From the IMG/VR virus record IMGVR_UViG_3300031718_000431, positions 1 through 26,449 of that record: a DNA stretch of 26,449 bases; one strand, given 5' to 3'. The position numbers and the translations under genes were made by a program. Below the pieces are notes generated by a model. The model made no database searches and had not been told where the DNA came from. It was given only the letters and a program-made list of their open reading frames with translations. This document shows, piece after piece, positions 6,737 through 14,248 of this stretch. This DNA comes from a virus. Every line of letters starts with the position of its first letter. The stretch's first letter is position 1.

Positions 6737-8570
6737 CACCATCGCGCTATCGCTGTTGCTCGCGCTGTCGCCAGCGTATGGGCAGAATATTGGCGGGGGT
6801 GTGAGCAACGTTGGTGGCAATATCGGAAGTTCGTCCAATGTAACACCAAATGGCGCAACGACGGGAAGTGCACTCAGTGTGTTTATGTCCAACATCCGCC
6901 GTCCTGAGGACTTCGGCGCAATCTGTAATGGCAATACCACCAACGCGGCGACCGACACGGCAGCGATTAACGCCGCCCTCGTTCAACTTAACTCTGAAGG
7001 CGGTGGCACTCTTCTAATCAAGAATGAGATTTGCGACATTACCGGAAGCATTGTTTTCCCGAACGACGGCCTTACAATCCCGCATCAGAATCCGATCCGC
7101 ATTCAGGGTGTAGCTGGTTACGCCAGTGGCCGAACGGCATTGCCTGCTGGCAATTCGATTCTCTATTTTGTCAGCGGATCAGGCAAGGCAAAACTCGATA
7201 CTCGCGGTCTCGGCGAAGTGGAAATTGTCGATGTAACCCTGCAGAGCGGCGATACATCCGGGGCCGTGCCTTTCATTCAGACCACCAACACGACGCTCAA
7301 AATCCGTAACGTCGCTTTTGTCGGCGCCAATGCCGGAGCTTCGGCGAACGAGGATGCAATCGTTCTTGGCGGAACGACGAGCAGTGGGACCATCAATGGC
7401 ACCGCGACATCACCCTTCCAGGGCTACGGTACGGTCATCCAGAACAGCTATTTTTCGCAGATCAAACGCGCCATCGTCGCGCAGACTTATGCCAACGGCT
7501 GGGTAGCACGAGACAACGAGGTTTGGGCCGACAGCGGCAATGCGACAGGCGGCGTAATAGAAATTACAGGCGGCGTGATTTCTGCCGTCCAACAATTCGA
7601 TACCGGGATTGTTCTGGAGGGAAATGTTCTAGAACTAGTGCATTACGCTTACGGCGTTCGCTGCATCAATGGATGCGAACTAAATTCTTTCATCGCCAAT
7701 AACGGCTATGACAATCCGAGCGCGACGGCTGTTGTCTCTATAGACAGCACCAGCTTCAACAATCTCATCATCGGCGGGATGCAACCGGGCGGCAGCGCGC
7801 CGTATCTGGTCGATAACGGGTTGAACGACACTTATCTGTCGATCGATGCCAACAATCTTCCGTCGATCATTCCATATTTGAATGTCATAAAAGCCTTTAT
7901 CGTTCCCGGCAGCGCGACGTTCACCGGCGGTACAAATAAGACAACGATCCAGCCTGCGGCAGCGTCCGCCAACACCGTGATATTCCAACTCCTGAGAAGC
8001 GCAGCCGAGGGCACAAATCCCGGCGGAACGATCTTTGGCTTCAATAACGATGGTAGCCAGAATTGGGGAAACAATGCCGGTTCCGGCAATATCACTAATG
8101 CTTTATCGACCGGTGCGAGTTGGTTCAACAACGCGAAGTCGTGGGGCTTCAACGGCACCAGCGGCGGCAATATGGTGCAAAACTCTGGCACCGGCGGCTC
8201 GTTCTTCGATATGCATAATTTTGCCGTTCGCAATTACGACCAAAGCAATAATCTGCAGGCGAAGTTTTGGGCTTCTGCTTGTGGCGCTGGAATTGGTTGG
8301 GATTTGGGATCGGCCGGAGACGTTGGTTTCTATCGCAGCGCGGCTGGTGCGATGACTGAATGCGGGACATTTGCGGCAACTATTGTCCAAACCAACGGCT
8401 ATACTATCGGTGCCGGAGGGAGCCAATTGCCGACAGCGGGAGTTGCCGGTCGCCGCGCGTTCGTTACTGATCAATTGACCGCGTGTGTTGCCGCTGGTGC
8501 CGCTTTAATCGGGGGAGGTTCGGTGAAGTGCCCCGTATTTGATAATGGCACAGCGTGGGTGGGTGACTAA
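6720..8570 (+). CDS. Exported right-handed beta-helix protein (pectate-lyase-3-like, tailspike-type)
   Basis: The open frame extends back to 6603, but the convincing start is ATG 6720, which gives a signal peptide (hydrophobic ALSLLLALSPAYG, cleavage near YGQ). The mature 595-aa protein has the entry motif of tailspike/pectate-lyase-3 domains at residues 58-100 (RRPEDFGAICNG, DTAAINAALVQL, GGGTLLIK). A long stretch of beta-helix-like repeats follows, with many N/T/G/S turns. The C-terminal 60 residues (GVAGRRAFVTDQ, GGGSVKCPVFDNGTAWVG) resemble a recurring terminal module of alphaproteobacterial phage tail proteins. There are eight cysteines, an even number. It probably binds or degrades a surface polysaccharide, but the signal peptide is odd for a virion protein assembled in the cytoplasm. 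Alternatives are a secreted depolymerase or a membrane-held fibre. Confidence 0.8.
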   Translation: MSIRNSTIALSLLLALSPAYGQNIGGGVSNVGGNIGSSSNVTPNGATTGSALSVFMSNIRRPEDFGAICNGNTTNAATDTAAINAALVQLNSEGGGTLLIKNEICDITGSIVFPNDGLTIPHQNPIRIQGVAGYASGRTALPAGNSILYFVSGSGKAKLDTRGLGEVEIVDVTLQSGDTSGAVPFIQTTNTTLKIRNVAFVGANAGASANEDAIVLGGTTSSGTINGTATSPFQGYGTVIQNSYFSQIKRAIVAQTYANGWVARDNEVWADSGNATGGVIEITGGVISAVQQFDTGIVLEGNVLELVHYAYGVRCINGCELNSFIANNGYDNPSATAVVSIDSTSFNNLIIGGMQPGGSAPYLVDNGLNDTYLSIDANNLPSIIPYLNVIKAFIVPGSATFTGGTNKTTIQPAAASANTVIFQLLRSAAEGTNPGGTIFGFNNDGSQNWGNNAGSGNITNALSTGASWFNNAKSWGFNGTSGGNMVQNSGTGGSFFDMHNFAVRNYDQSNNLQAKFWASACGAGIGWDLGSAGDVGFYRSAAGAMTECGTFAATIVQTNGYTIGAGGSQLPTAGVAGRRAFVTDQLTACVAAGAALIGGGSVKCPVFDNGTAWVGD

Positions 8571-8875
8571 TGTCCATTGATCCGAAAGCAAAGCCGGCTG
8601 TGTTGCTGGTCAAAAATGCCGCAGCCGCGCCGCTACTCTTCTTCGACAACGCGCCGGCCTACGGCAATATGGCGGGCATCATCGAACTGGAATTATCGGC
8701 GCGTGCGTTAACGGCGCGCAGCGACGGCTCGGTCTTGGTCGAACAACTTGCAGTCGCTCATTTGCGATGTACTGCACAGGCTGCGGCGGCGTTGCGCTCC
8801 GCACTCGATAAGGCAATCGAGATGGCGGAAGCGCCGCAGAAGCCGCCAGCGCGCGACTATCCGCTGCAAAGCTAA
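8570..8875 (+). CDS. Small conserved-looking phage protein (101 aa)
   Basis: The ATG overlaps the previous stop by one base (TAATG). The layout is a beta-rich front (PLLFFDNAP, GIIELELSARAL, SVLVEQLAVAHLRC) followed by an amphipathic helix (AAAALRSALDKAIEMA) and a Pro-rich tail. From memory, similar short proteins with a VAHLR-type strand and terminal helix occur in rhizobial phages and prophages as hypotheticals. There is a loose likeness to DUF3467-type small proteins, not enough to name it. No signal peptide, so it is cytoplasmic or in the virion. Confidence 0.65.
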   Translation: MSIDPKAKPAVLLVKNAAAAPLLFFDNAPAYGNMAGIIELELSARALTARSDGSVLVEQLAVAHLRCTAQAAAALRSALDKAIEMAEAPQKPPARDYPLQS

Positions 8876-9164
8876 CTATTACGAGGCTAGGCTCTAAGAT
8901 AGCGGGAAGCGCCCGCACGTATGCGGGCTAAGCCGAGTGAGCAATCTGAGGGTTGCTGCGATCCACTTGATCCTCACCAGTTTCGTCCGCGCCACGATAC
9001 GGCGCACGATGGTCCGGGCTATCGACTTCAAATCCCGCCGCAGGCGACCGCGATATGGCGCAACGCTATTCCTTTCAGTCCCGGCGTGAGCGCGCTTCTG
9101 TCAGGCTCGCCCAAGAGCGGACTGCCGTGGTCTCGACGATACCGAGAAACAAGAAAGGTTTGTC
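8876..9164 (+). other. 290-base interval with competing short frames
   Basis: No gene here is convincing. Three overlapping + frames exist: 8921-9181 (86 aa, no ribosome site, codon third positions unlike neighbours), 8937-9089 (GTG start, 50 aa, Arg-rich) and 9055-9201 (48 aa, begins MAQRYSFQSRRERASV). The last has the most protein-like look and a weak AGGCGA upstream, and would run 37 bases into the scaffold gene. The interval also holds a perfect hairpin at 8911-8928. It most likely serves as leader for the scaffold-capsid transcript, possibly with one tiny basic protein. Confidence 0.35.
8911..8928 (+). terminator. Perfect GC-rich hairpin, possible terminator or processing site
   Basis: GCCCGCA (8911-8917) pairs perfectly with TGCGGGC (8922-8928) around a four-base loop CGTA. 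No T-run follows, so it is not a canonical intrinsic terminator. Its place between the end of one gene group and the scaffold-capsid pair suggests partial termination or an RNA-processing structure. Confidence 0.35.
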
Positions 9165-10223
9165 ATGGCGCAAGCGTTTGATCCGATTGAACAGGCGATG
9201 ATCGAAACAAATCGTGAGATTGCCGCCGAAGCGTGGGACCAGGAATCGACTCCGCTCGATACCGACAACGACCGAACGCCTGAAACGACGGGTGAGGGCC
9301 TTGAAGGCCAGCACGTCGAAGACGACGAGGCGGCCGAAGTTGGCGAAGGTGGAGAAGCCGAAACTGTCGAAGCGGCGGAAGGTGAAGGCGAGACAGTGGC
9401 GGCGGCAAAGCCCGAAGACGGCAAGCCGGCGCCGAAAGTCGAAGCTGAAGAGAAGCCGAACGGCAGAGTACCGCCGGCGCGACTTCGCGAGCAGACGGAG
9501 CGGACACGGGCGGCGGAAGCCGAGCGCGATACGCTCAAGGCGCAGCTTGAGACTGAGAAGTCAGAGCGGCGCCGCGAACTCGATGCGCTCAATGCCAAGT
9601 TCGACGGTGTGCTGGCGGCCATTCGCCAACAGCAACAGCCGCAAAAAACGAACGGCGAAGCCGCAGCGGAAGAAGTCATTCCCGATATTTTTGAAGACCC
9701 GAAAGGGTACGATGCGCGCCTGCAAAAGACGGTTGACACCAAATTATCGGGGATCGACCAGAAGTTGCAGGTCATGCGCGTCGATTTGTCGATGCAGATG
9801 GCGCATGACATCTACAAAGGCGACTTCGAAAAAGCCGTGGAATGGGCGAAGCAAACCTCGGCTGACAACCCGGAGCAGCGTGCGGTCGCGGAGCGTATCT
9901 GGAAGAGTTCGAATCCTGGCAAGGAACTCGTCCTGGCGTACAAGCGTGCGGAAGCCTTGCGCACGGTAGGCGACGATCCCGCAGCCTACGAAACCCGGAT
10001 CAAAGACGAAACACGTAAAGCGCTGATGGCCGATCCCGAATTCCGCAAGACTCTCATCGCAGAGTTGCGCGGCGAAGCGGCGACCGGCGCGAACGGCAAA
10101 CCCAACACCATCACCCGCCTGCCTCCATCGCTCGCCTCTGCCGCCGGCAGTTCGCGCGCGGGCGAAACCGCCGATGCGTTCGACGGCTCGGATCAGGCAA
10201 TCGCGAACTCCGCTTGGCGCTAA
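9165..10223 (+). CDS. Scaffold protein (procapsid assembly)
   Basis: This 352-aa protein directly precedes the capsid gene, where scaffolds sit in P22- and N4-like head modules. Residues 20-85 are highly acidic (Glu/Asp/Ala-rich, for example EDDEAAEVGEGGEAE). Residues 95-150 form a strong coiled coil (RLREQTERTRAAEAERDTL, QLETEKSERRREL), and a Gln-rich hinge follows. The C-terminal part has charged helices, as needed to bind coat protein. There are no cysteines. AAGAAAGG seven bases before ATG is a good ribosome site. Scaffold proteins guide coat assembly and then leave or are degraded. Identity rests on composition, coiled coil and position rather than a sequence motif. Confidence 0.8.
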   Translation: MAQAFDPIEQAMIETNREIAAEAWDQESTPLDTDNDRTPETTGEGLEGQHVEDDEAAEVGEGGEAETVEAAEGEGETVAAAKPEDGKPAPKVEAEEKPNGRVPPARLREQTERTRAAEAERDTLKAQLETEKSERRRELDALNAKFDGVLAAIRQQQQPQKTNGEAAAEEVIPDIFEDPKGYDARLQKTVDTKLSGIDQKLQVMRVDLSMQMAHDIYKGDFEKAVEWAKQTSADNPEQRAVAERIWKSSNPGKELVLAYKRAEALRTVGDDPAAYETRIKDETRKALMADPEFRKTLIAELRGEAATGANGKPNTITRLPPSLASAAGSSRAGETADAFDGSDQAIANSAWR

Positions 10224-10249
10224 CCGTCTTTGCTCGGTGAGCGGACGGT
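10223..10249 (+). promoter_or_regulatory. Hairpin between scaffold and capsid genes
   Basis: ACCGTC (10223-10228) pairs with GACGGT (10244-10249), and inside it GCTC (10232-10235) pairs with GAGC (10239-10242) around a GGT loop. The structure starts on the last base of the scaffold stop codon and ends about 20 bases before the capsid Shine-Dalgarno sequence AAAGGA. No T-run follows. It may stabilise or insulate the capsid mRNA, which must be translated far more than the scaffold. Confidence 0.45.
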
Positions 10250-10282
10250 CGCGCGCCATGCGATCCTGAAAGGATAAAGACC

Positions 10283-11446
10283 ATGGCAGTCTCTGCCGTC
10301 GCAACAAACAACAAACTGATCGTCTTCCGCAAGAAGACGTATCGGGAATACGTGCGTGAGAATCTGTTCTCGCCCTATATGGGGCCGTCCGACAATTCGA
10401 TCATCCACATCATCACCGACCTTGACAAAGGCGGTAAGTCTGGTGGCGAGCAGATCAACATTCCGCTCATCGCTCGCTTGCAGGCGCAGGGCGTCGGCAT
10501 CGGGCCGCTGGTCGGCAATGAAGAGCAGCTCGACAATTCGGGCATGCGGATGTTCATCGACTGGTCGCGCAACGCGATTGCGACCAACAAGGCCGAGGAA
10601 CAGAAATCCTCGTTCGATCTCGCCGCTGAATTTCAACCCCGTCTGAGCGATTGGGGCAAGGAAAAGCAGCGCGACGAAATCTGCGACGGCTTCTATGCGT
10701 TGCCGAACTCGGCGGCGCCGGCGGGTCTCGGGTCTCAAGCTGGGCAGCGGGTCAACGGAATCCTGATGGATTTGGCGACGCCGGCCCAGCGCAATACCTG
10801 GATTACCGATAATGCCGACCGCGTCCTGATCGGTTCCAGCAACGGCGCCAATCTCGTAGCCGGCAACTTCGCGGCGTCAATGGCGAATATCACCACCGGC
10901 ATGACGCTGTCGCACGCTCTGGTCACGCGGATGAAGCGATCGGCGAAGAAAGCCAATCCGCGCATCCGGCCCTACAAGCTCAAGGACAACGGGACGGAAT
11001 GGTTCGTGTTGTTCGTCGGTCAGGAACAGTTCCGCGACGCGCAAAACGACGCCACGATCTTGACCAACAACCAGAACGCCCGCGCCCGCGAGGGTGCGTC
11101 GTACCTGAAAAACCCGATCTTCGTCGATGGCGATCTTCTCGACAACGGCGTGATCATCCGGGAAATTCCGGAACTGTCGCTGCGCTTGCCGACGTTCTAC
11201 CAGACGGCGGGCTCCGGCGGCGCTCAGGTGGCGCCAGCGTTCATGTGCGGCCAGCAGGCGCAAGCCTGGTGTTGGGGCCAGATACCCAAGGCGACCTTCC
11301 GCCAGGAAAACGACTACGGCTTCGTGCGTGGCGTCGGCGTCGAGATGGCCTATGGCATCGGCAAGGTCGCCAAACTCACTCCGGCGGGCAACCTCAAAGA
11401 GTGGGGCGTCTTCACCGGCTTCTTTGCGGCGGTGGCCGACAACTAA
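10283..11446 (+). CDS. Major capsid protein (N4-gp56 / DUF4043 family)
   Basis: This is the shell-forming coat protein. At 387 aa, the pattern fits the N4-gp56 family: FRKKTYREYVRENLFSPYMG at residues 14-33, then SIIHIITDLDKGGKSGGEQI (a loop rich in Gly/Lys). GNEEQLDNSGMRMFIDWSRN and KAEEQKSSFDLA follow, and later FVLFVGQEQFRD and NPIFVDGDLLDNGVIIREI. AAAGGA precedes the ATG by about eight bases. It follows the scaffold gene after a 60-base gap with a hairpin, and a strong hairpin follows its stop. The P22-type portal paired with this coat family suggests a mosaic head module. Confidence 0.92.
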   Translation: MAVSAVATNNKLIVFRKKTYREYVRENLFSPYMGPSDNSIIHIITDLDKGGKSGGEQINIPLIARLQAQGVGIGPLVGNEEQLDNSGMRMFIDWSRNAIATNKAEEQKSSFDLAAEFQPRLSDWGKEKQRDEICDGFYALPNSAAPAGLGSQAGQRVNGILMDLATPAQRNTWITDNADRVLIGSSNGANLVAGNFAASMANITTGMTLSHALVTRMKRSAKKANPRIRPYKLKDNGTEWFVLFVGQEQFRDAQNDATILTNNQNARAREGASYLKNPIFVDGDLLDNGVIIREIPELSLRLPTFYQTAGSGGAQVAPAFMCGQQAQAWCWGQIPKATFRQENDYGFVRGVGVEMAYGIGKVAKLTPAGNLKEWGVFTGFFAAVADN

Positions 11447-11464
11447 GCCTTTGGCTGATTAAGC

Positions 11465-11490
11465 GCGGCGGCGCTTGACGGTGCCGCCGC
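11465..11490 (+). terminator. Strong GC hairpin after the capsid gene
   Basis: GCGGCGGC (11465-11472) is perfectly complementary to GCCGCCGC (11483-11490). A G-U and a C-G pair can extend it to a ten-base stem around TTGACG. The following bases (TTCACCCTTC) are only modestly T-rich. A terminator after the coat gene is common and limits read-through to less-needed genes; it could also protect the coat mRNA 3' end. Confidence 0.55.
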
Positions 11491-11530
11491 TTCACCCTTC
11501 ACACAACATCGGCCATAGGAGGCCATCATC

Positions 11531-12112
11531 ATGAAACGGAAGATTCTCGCGCGGTTGAGTGAAAGCCGCGCTCTTGTGGCGATCTCAATCCTGCTCGGAC
11601 TGTCGCTTGTTGCATACGCTGCGGTGCCGAACTTTGCGCCGCGGCAGTTCCAAACCCAGCAGACTCACTATCTGCGATTTACCTTCAACTTCAACTCGTG
11701 CACGCCGGTTGCCGGTACGTGTTCGATCAAAGTTGGGGCGGTGCCGTACAATGCGTGGATTTTGCGGGCGTATCAGCAGATCGCAACGTCGTTCAACTCG
11801 CTGACTTCCGACACGTTGTCGATCGGTACGACCGCGACGCCAACCACCGAACTTGTTGCGGCGCAAAGCATCGCGGCGGCGGCTGGTGGCGCAACGGCGC
11901 TGACGGTTGTCTCCACCAACGCCGGTACGGTCGTGACCGGCGATGGCGCAACGCAAACCGGCGGCAACGGCGGCTTCGACATTTGGGCAAGGTGGACTCA
12001 GGTAGGGACGCTGGCGACTGCGGGCGCAGCGAGCTACGTCATCGAATATGCAGGGCCGAACGATGGGTCCTGCAAGACGGTGCCGCTCGGTTCGACCGCA
12101 ATCGCGTGCTGA
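11531..12112 (+). CDS. Capsid-adjacent structural-type protein with signal peptide
   Basis: A strong ribosome site (AGGAGG, nine bases upstream) implies high expression. The body resembles, from memory, a family of small beta-rich phage proteins encoded next to capsid genes, with hallmarks such as YLRFTFNFN, VGAVPYNAWILRAY, TSDTLSIGTTATPTTELVAA and FDIWARWTQVGTLATAGAASYVI. That family is usually called head or virion structural protein. Unlike those, this protein starts with a basic N-region and a hydrophobic segment (ALVAISILLGLSLVAYA, cleavage near AYA). It carries four cysteines (SC, TC in the first quarter; SC and the final C). It may be a membrane-anchored or exported relative, or the N-terminal helix may be kept in the virion. 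The end overlaps the next start by seven bases. Confidence 0.7.
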   Translation: MKRKILARLSESRALVAISILLGLSLVAYAAVPNFAPRQFQTQQTHYLRFTFNFNSCTPVAGTCSIKVGAVPYNAWILRAYQQIATSFNSLTSDTLSIGTTATPTTELVAAQSIAAAAGGATALTVVSTNAGTVVTGDGATQTGGNGGFDIWARWTQVGTLATAGAASYVIEYAGPNDGSCKTVPLGSTAIAC

Positions 12113-13308
12113 ACTTCGTTACCAATGGCCGGGGCGCGGATATCGCGCTCCGGTTCTGTGCCTTCGCGGTCGCGGTGTGCTATTGGCCGGGTATATCCGG
12201 TGCCGCTACATCGCCGCGGTGGGCATTGCTTGCGATCATTGTAGTGGTCGCGCTGATGATCGGCGATCAGCTTAAGGCGACGGTTGCGCATGTCGTCGGT
12301 GTAGTTTTCGTGGTGTGGGCGCTGGCGTCAGTTTGGTGGTCGGCGGCGCCGCTCGATACGGTGGGTGCTTTGTGGAAGCTAATTATTTTGGCGTCCGCAT
12401 TTTGCATCGGGGCAGGGGTTGGCGATCTGCGGCCGGTCTATGGCGGCGCGGCGATGGGCTTGGCGGTATCGAGCGTCATCGCGACCGCACAGTGGCTCGG
12501 TTATCGGCCGCTGCCCGATCTAGAAGTAGGAAACGCGGCCGGCTTGTTCGTTAATCGCCTAATCTTGGCTGAAACCGCTGCGCTGATCGGTGTTGCGCTG
12601 ATCGCTACCCGCATATGGCGATGGTTGCCGGCGATTCTGCCGAGTCTCCTGCTCCCAGGCGAGCGAGGTCCTGTTCTGGCGTTTGGACTAGTGGGCGCGC
12701 TGGCGCTGTGGCGCACGTCGAAAATCGCGGCTGTGGCTGTAGCGATCGGTGCTGCGGTGTTTGTCGCGGCGATAACGGCGCAAAACAATCAGCGCGTCGG
12801 CAGTGCGCAAGAGCGCGTGACGCTGGCGCAATCGACGGTGAAAGCCGTCGGGGTTTTGGGTTATGGTCTCAGCTCTTATCGCGAGTCGGCGCCGCAGCCG
12901 ATCGAAGGCGCCAGAGTCGAGCACGCGCACAACGAGTTTCTAGAAATAGCGTTCGAGCTCGGGTGGGTCGGTGTGCTATTGTGCTTGGGGTTTTTCGGCA
13001 CAGTTGTCGTTGCCGCTGGAGCAGCAGATAAAGCCGATGGACGATTGTTCACAGCGTCAACCTGTGTCGTCCTTGCCGTCATGGTGGAGAGCGTCTTCGC
13101 CTTCCCCTTGCACGAGCCGGCCACCGGGGCTATTGGGCTATTGTGTGCGGGCCGTTGTGTTCGTGCCATGCCTCGTGCTCGCGAGTCGTTTGCTGGTAGC
13201 GGAATACGATTACGCCGATGGCTGGCATCATGCCGGAGATTACTGGCGATCGATGGAAAGTCTTATGCGCGCGGAAGAGTCGTATCCGTTCGATCACCGC
13301 TTCCGTGA
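12106..13308 (+). CDS. O-antigen ligase/polymerase-like membrane protein (Wzy_C type)
   Basis: This polytopic inner-membrane protein of about 400 aa has roughly ten hydrophobic helices (for example WALLAIIVVVALMIGDQL, HVVGVVFVVWALASVWW, AAVAVAIGAAVFVAAITAQ). The signature is in the second half: ERGPVLAFG (186-194), then a large periplasmic loop with GYGLSSYRESAPQ and EHAHNEFLEIAFELGWVG (272-289), typical of O-antigen ligase/Wzy polymerase domains. Such enzymes polymerise O-units or attach them to lipid A-core. The start is taken as GTG 12106, overlapping the preceding stop; the open frame extends further upstream only as shadow. The last 55 residues are Arg-rich and look out of frame compared with the overlapping frame at 13145. 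Temperate phages use such enzymes for seroconversion; here the gene sits among virion genes. Confidence 0.75.
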   Translation: MLNFVTNGRGADIALRFCAFAVAVCYWPGISGAATSPRWALLAIIVVVALMIGDQLKATVAHVVGVVFVVWALASVWWSAAPLDTVGALWKLIILASAFCIGAGVGDLRPVYGGAAMGLAVSSVIATAQWLGYRPLPDLEVGNAAGLFVNRLILAETAALIGVALIATRIWRWLPAILPSLLLPGERGPVLAFGLVGALALWRTSKIAAVAVAIGAAVFVAAITAQNNQRVGSAQERVTLAQSTVKAVGVLGYGLSSYRESAPQPIEGARVEHAHNEFLEIAFELGWVGVLLCLGFFGTVVVAAGAADKADGRLFTASTCVVLAVMVESVFAFPLHEPATGAIGLLCAGRCVRAMPRARESFAGSGIRLRRWLASCRRLLAIDGKSYARGRVVSVRSPLP

Positions 13309-13351
13309 AGCGCCGCCGCAGCGTGAAGCCGGCTGGCTCAAACCACGTTGA
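13145..13351 (+). CDS. Small overlapping frame: membrane-anchored tail of the O-antigen gene or separate protein
   Basis: In the +1 frame relative to the O-antigen gene, a 68-aa frame (GTG 13145; GTG 13157 and 13163 or TTG 13133 are alternatives) has a hydrophobic helix VVFVPCLVLASRLLVAEY. It then reads DGWHHAGDYWRSMESLMRAE and SYPFDHRFREAPP. The PFDHRFR-type ending is reminiscent of C-termini of long O-antigen ligase-like proteins, while the competing frame is Arg-rich junk-like sequence. So this is either a coupled small gene overlapping the previous one by 164 bases, or the true C-terminus reached by a frameshift or after a sequencing error. The preceding protein still ends naturally without it. 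Confidence 0.5.
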   Translation: MRAVVFVPCLVLASRLLVAEYDYADGWHHAGDYWRSMESLMRAEESYPFDHRFREAPPQREAGWLKPR

Positions 13352-13368
13352 ATAACAGGAGAAGTAAA

Positions 13369-13881
13369 ATGGCTGAGAACGACAATGACGGCGATCTTTT
13401 GAACGACGAGCAGTCTGCCGGGGCAGGTCAGCAAGCGGAAGGCCCCGCACCGAAGCGCGGCCGGCCACCGAAAGCCAAGGAAGTATCGGAGCAGGTCACC
13501 TATCGTCCCGGCCCGGAAGGTCCGGCAAGCATCAAATGGCGCGGTCATACTTTCCACGCCAACGTGCCGAAGACGATTACGAGTGCGGAGCATATTGAGG
13601 CCGCGCGGCTCAACCGATTTTTCAAGGTCGGCGATTTTGGCGCGGCAGATGCCGTGCCGTCGAGGGACGAAGTGCCGCTGCCGAAGACTTCGGATCAGTA
13701 CCGCGCTCACGTCGTGGCGTGGATGCCAAAGATGTCAAGCGCCGCGGAGATGGACGCCAAATGGATGAGCGAAGAGCCGCTGCGCCTGGCGTGCGGCGTA
13801 GGCTCCGATGATCTGGAATGGCTGCAAAGCCTGATGGCACCCAAGCACGCGGAATTGCGCAAGGCGGCAATGGCGGGCTGA
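13369..13881 (+). CDS. Hypothetical phage protein with AT-hook-like motif
   Basis: AGGAGAAG five to six bases upstream makes ATG 13369 the clear start, although the frame is open from 13348. Residues 1-28 are acidic and disordered. KRGRPPKAK (residues 29-37) is a classic AT-hook-like sequence that can insert in the DNA minor groove. Residues 43-80 look like a small beta domain (VTYRPGPEGPASIKWRGHTF, NVPKTI), followed by EAARLNRFFKVGDF. The end is helical. I do not know its function. It lies between the O-antigen block and the tail adaptor genes, so it may be a structural protein contacting packaged DNA. Confidence 0.75.
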   Translation: MAENDNDGDLLNDEQSAGAGQQAEGPAPKRGRPPKAKEVSEQVTYRPGPEGPASIKWRGHTFHANVPKTITSAEHIEAARLNRFFKVGDFGAADAVPSRDEVPLPKTSDQYRAHVVAWMPKMSSAAEMDAKWMSEEPLRLACGVGSDDLEWLQSLMAPKHAELRKAAMAG

Positions 13882-13891
13882 GAACTGAGCC

Positions 13892-14248
13892 ATGGCAACG
13901 CGCACGCAAGCTGATCTCGTGCAGAAAATCCTTGAAGTCCTGCAGGTTGTGCCGGAAGGACAGCCTGCGGAGGTTGAGGATACGGCGAGAATCAATATCA
14001 ATCTGCCGTCACTCATCGAAGAGCTTGCGGCACGTGAGATTGTCTATGTGCCGGACCTGACCGTCATCCCCGATGCGTGGTTTCTATCGCTCGCCAAGAT
14101 CGGGGCTTATGAGTTGCGCAACGAGTTTGGTGTGACGGGCGAACTTGCGGCGACGCTTCAGACCGCGAATACCGAAGCGATTCTCAATCTGAAAGTGATG
14201 ACGCGCGGCAAGCCGACTTATGAGCCGTTGCGGACGGTGTCGTTCTGA
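13892..14248 (+). CDS. Tail accessory / head-tail adaptor protein (P22 gp4-like)
   Basis: The 118-aa, mostly helical protein has the pattern TQADLVQKILEVLQVVPEGQ at the N-terminus, then VEDTARINININLPSLIEEL-like helices and a middle section YVPDLTVIPDAWFLSLAKIGAYELRNEFG. Size, helicity and placement directly before a gp10-like protein fit the P22 gp4 group, which docks below the portal to stabilise packaged DNA. The N-terminal lysozyme-like activity of gp4 is not evident. There are no cysteines. The start lies ten bases after the previous stop. The identification is moderate: position is the strongest evidence. Confidence 0.65.
   Translation: MATRTQADLVQKILEVLQVVPEGQPAEVEDTARININLPSLIEELAAREIVYVPDLTVIPDAWFLSLAKIGAYELRNEFGVTGELAATLQTANTEAILNLKVMTRGKPTYEPLRTVSF

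Noticed and set aside
8921-9181. 86-aa + strand frame before the scaffold gene
   Set aside because: No ribosome site, starts inside a hairpin, and third-position base use unlike neighbours. Mentioned only as part of the unresolved interval.
11698-12105. Upstream extension of the O-antigen-like frame
   Set aside because: It overlaps the capsid-adjacent gene completely and reads Arg/Gly/Asp-rich sequence; no membrane helices occur there.
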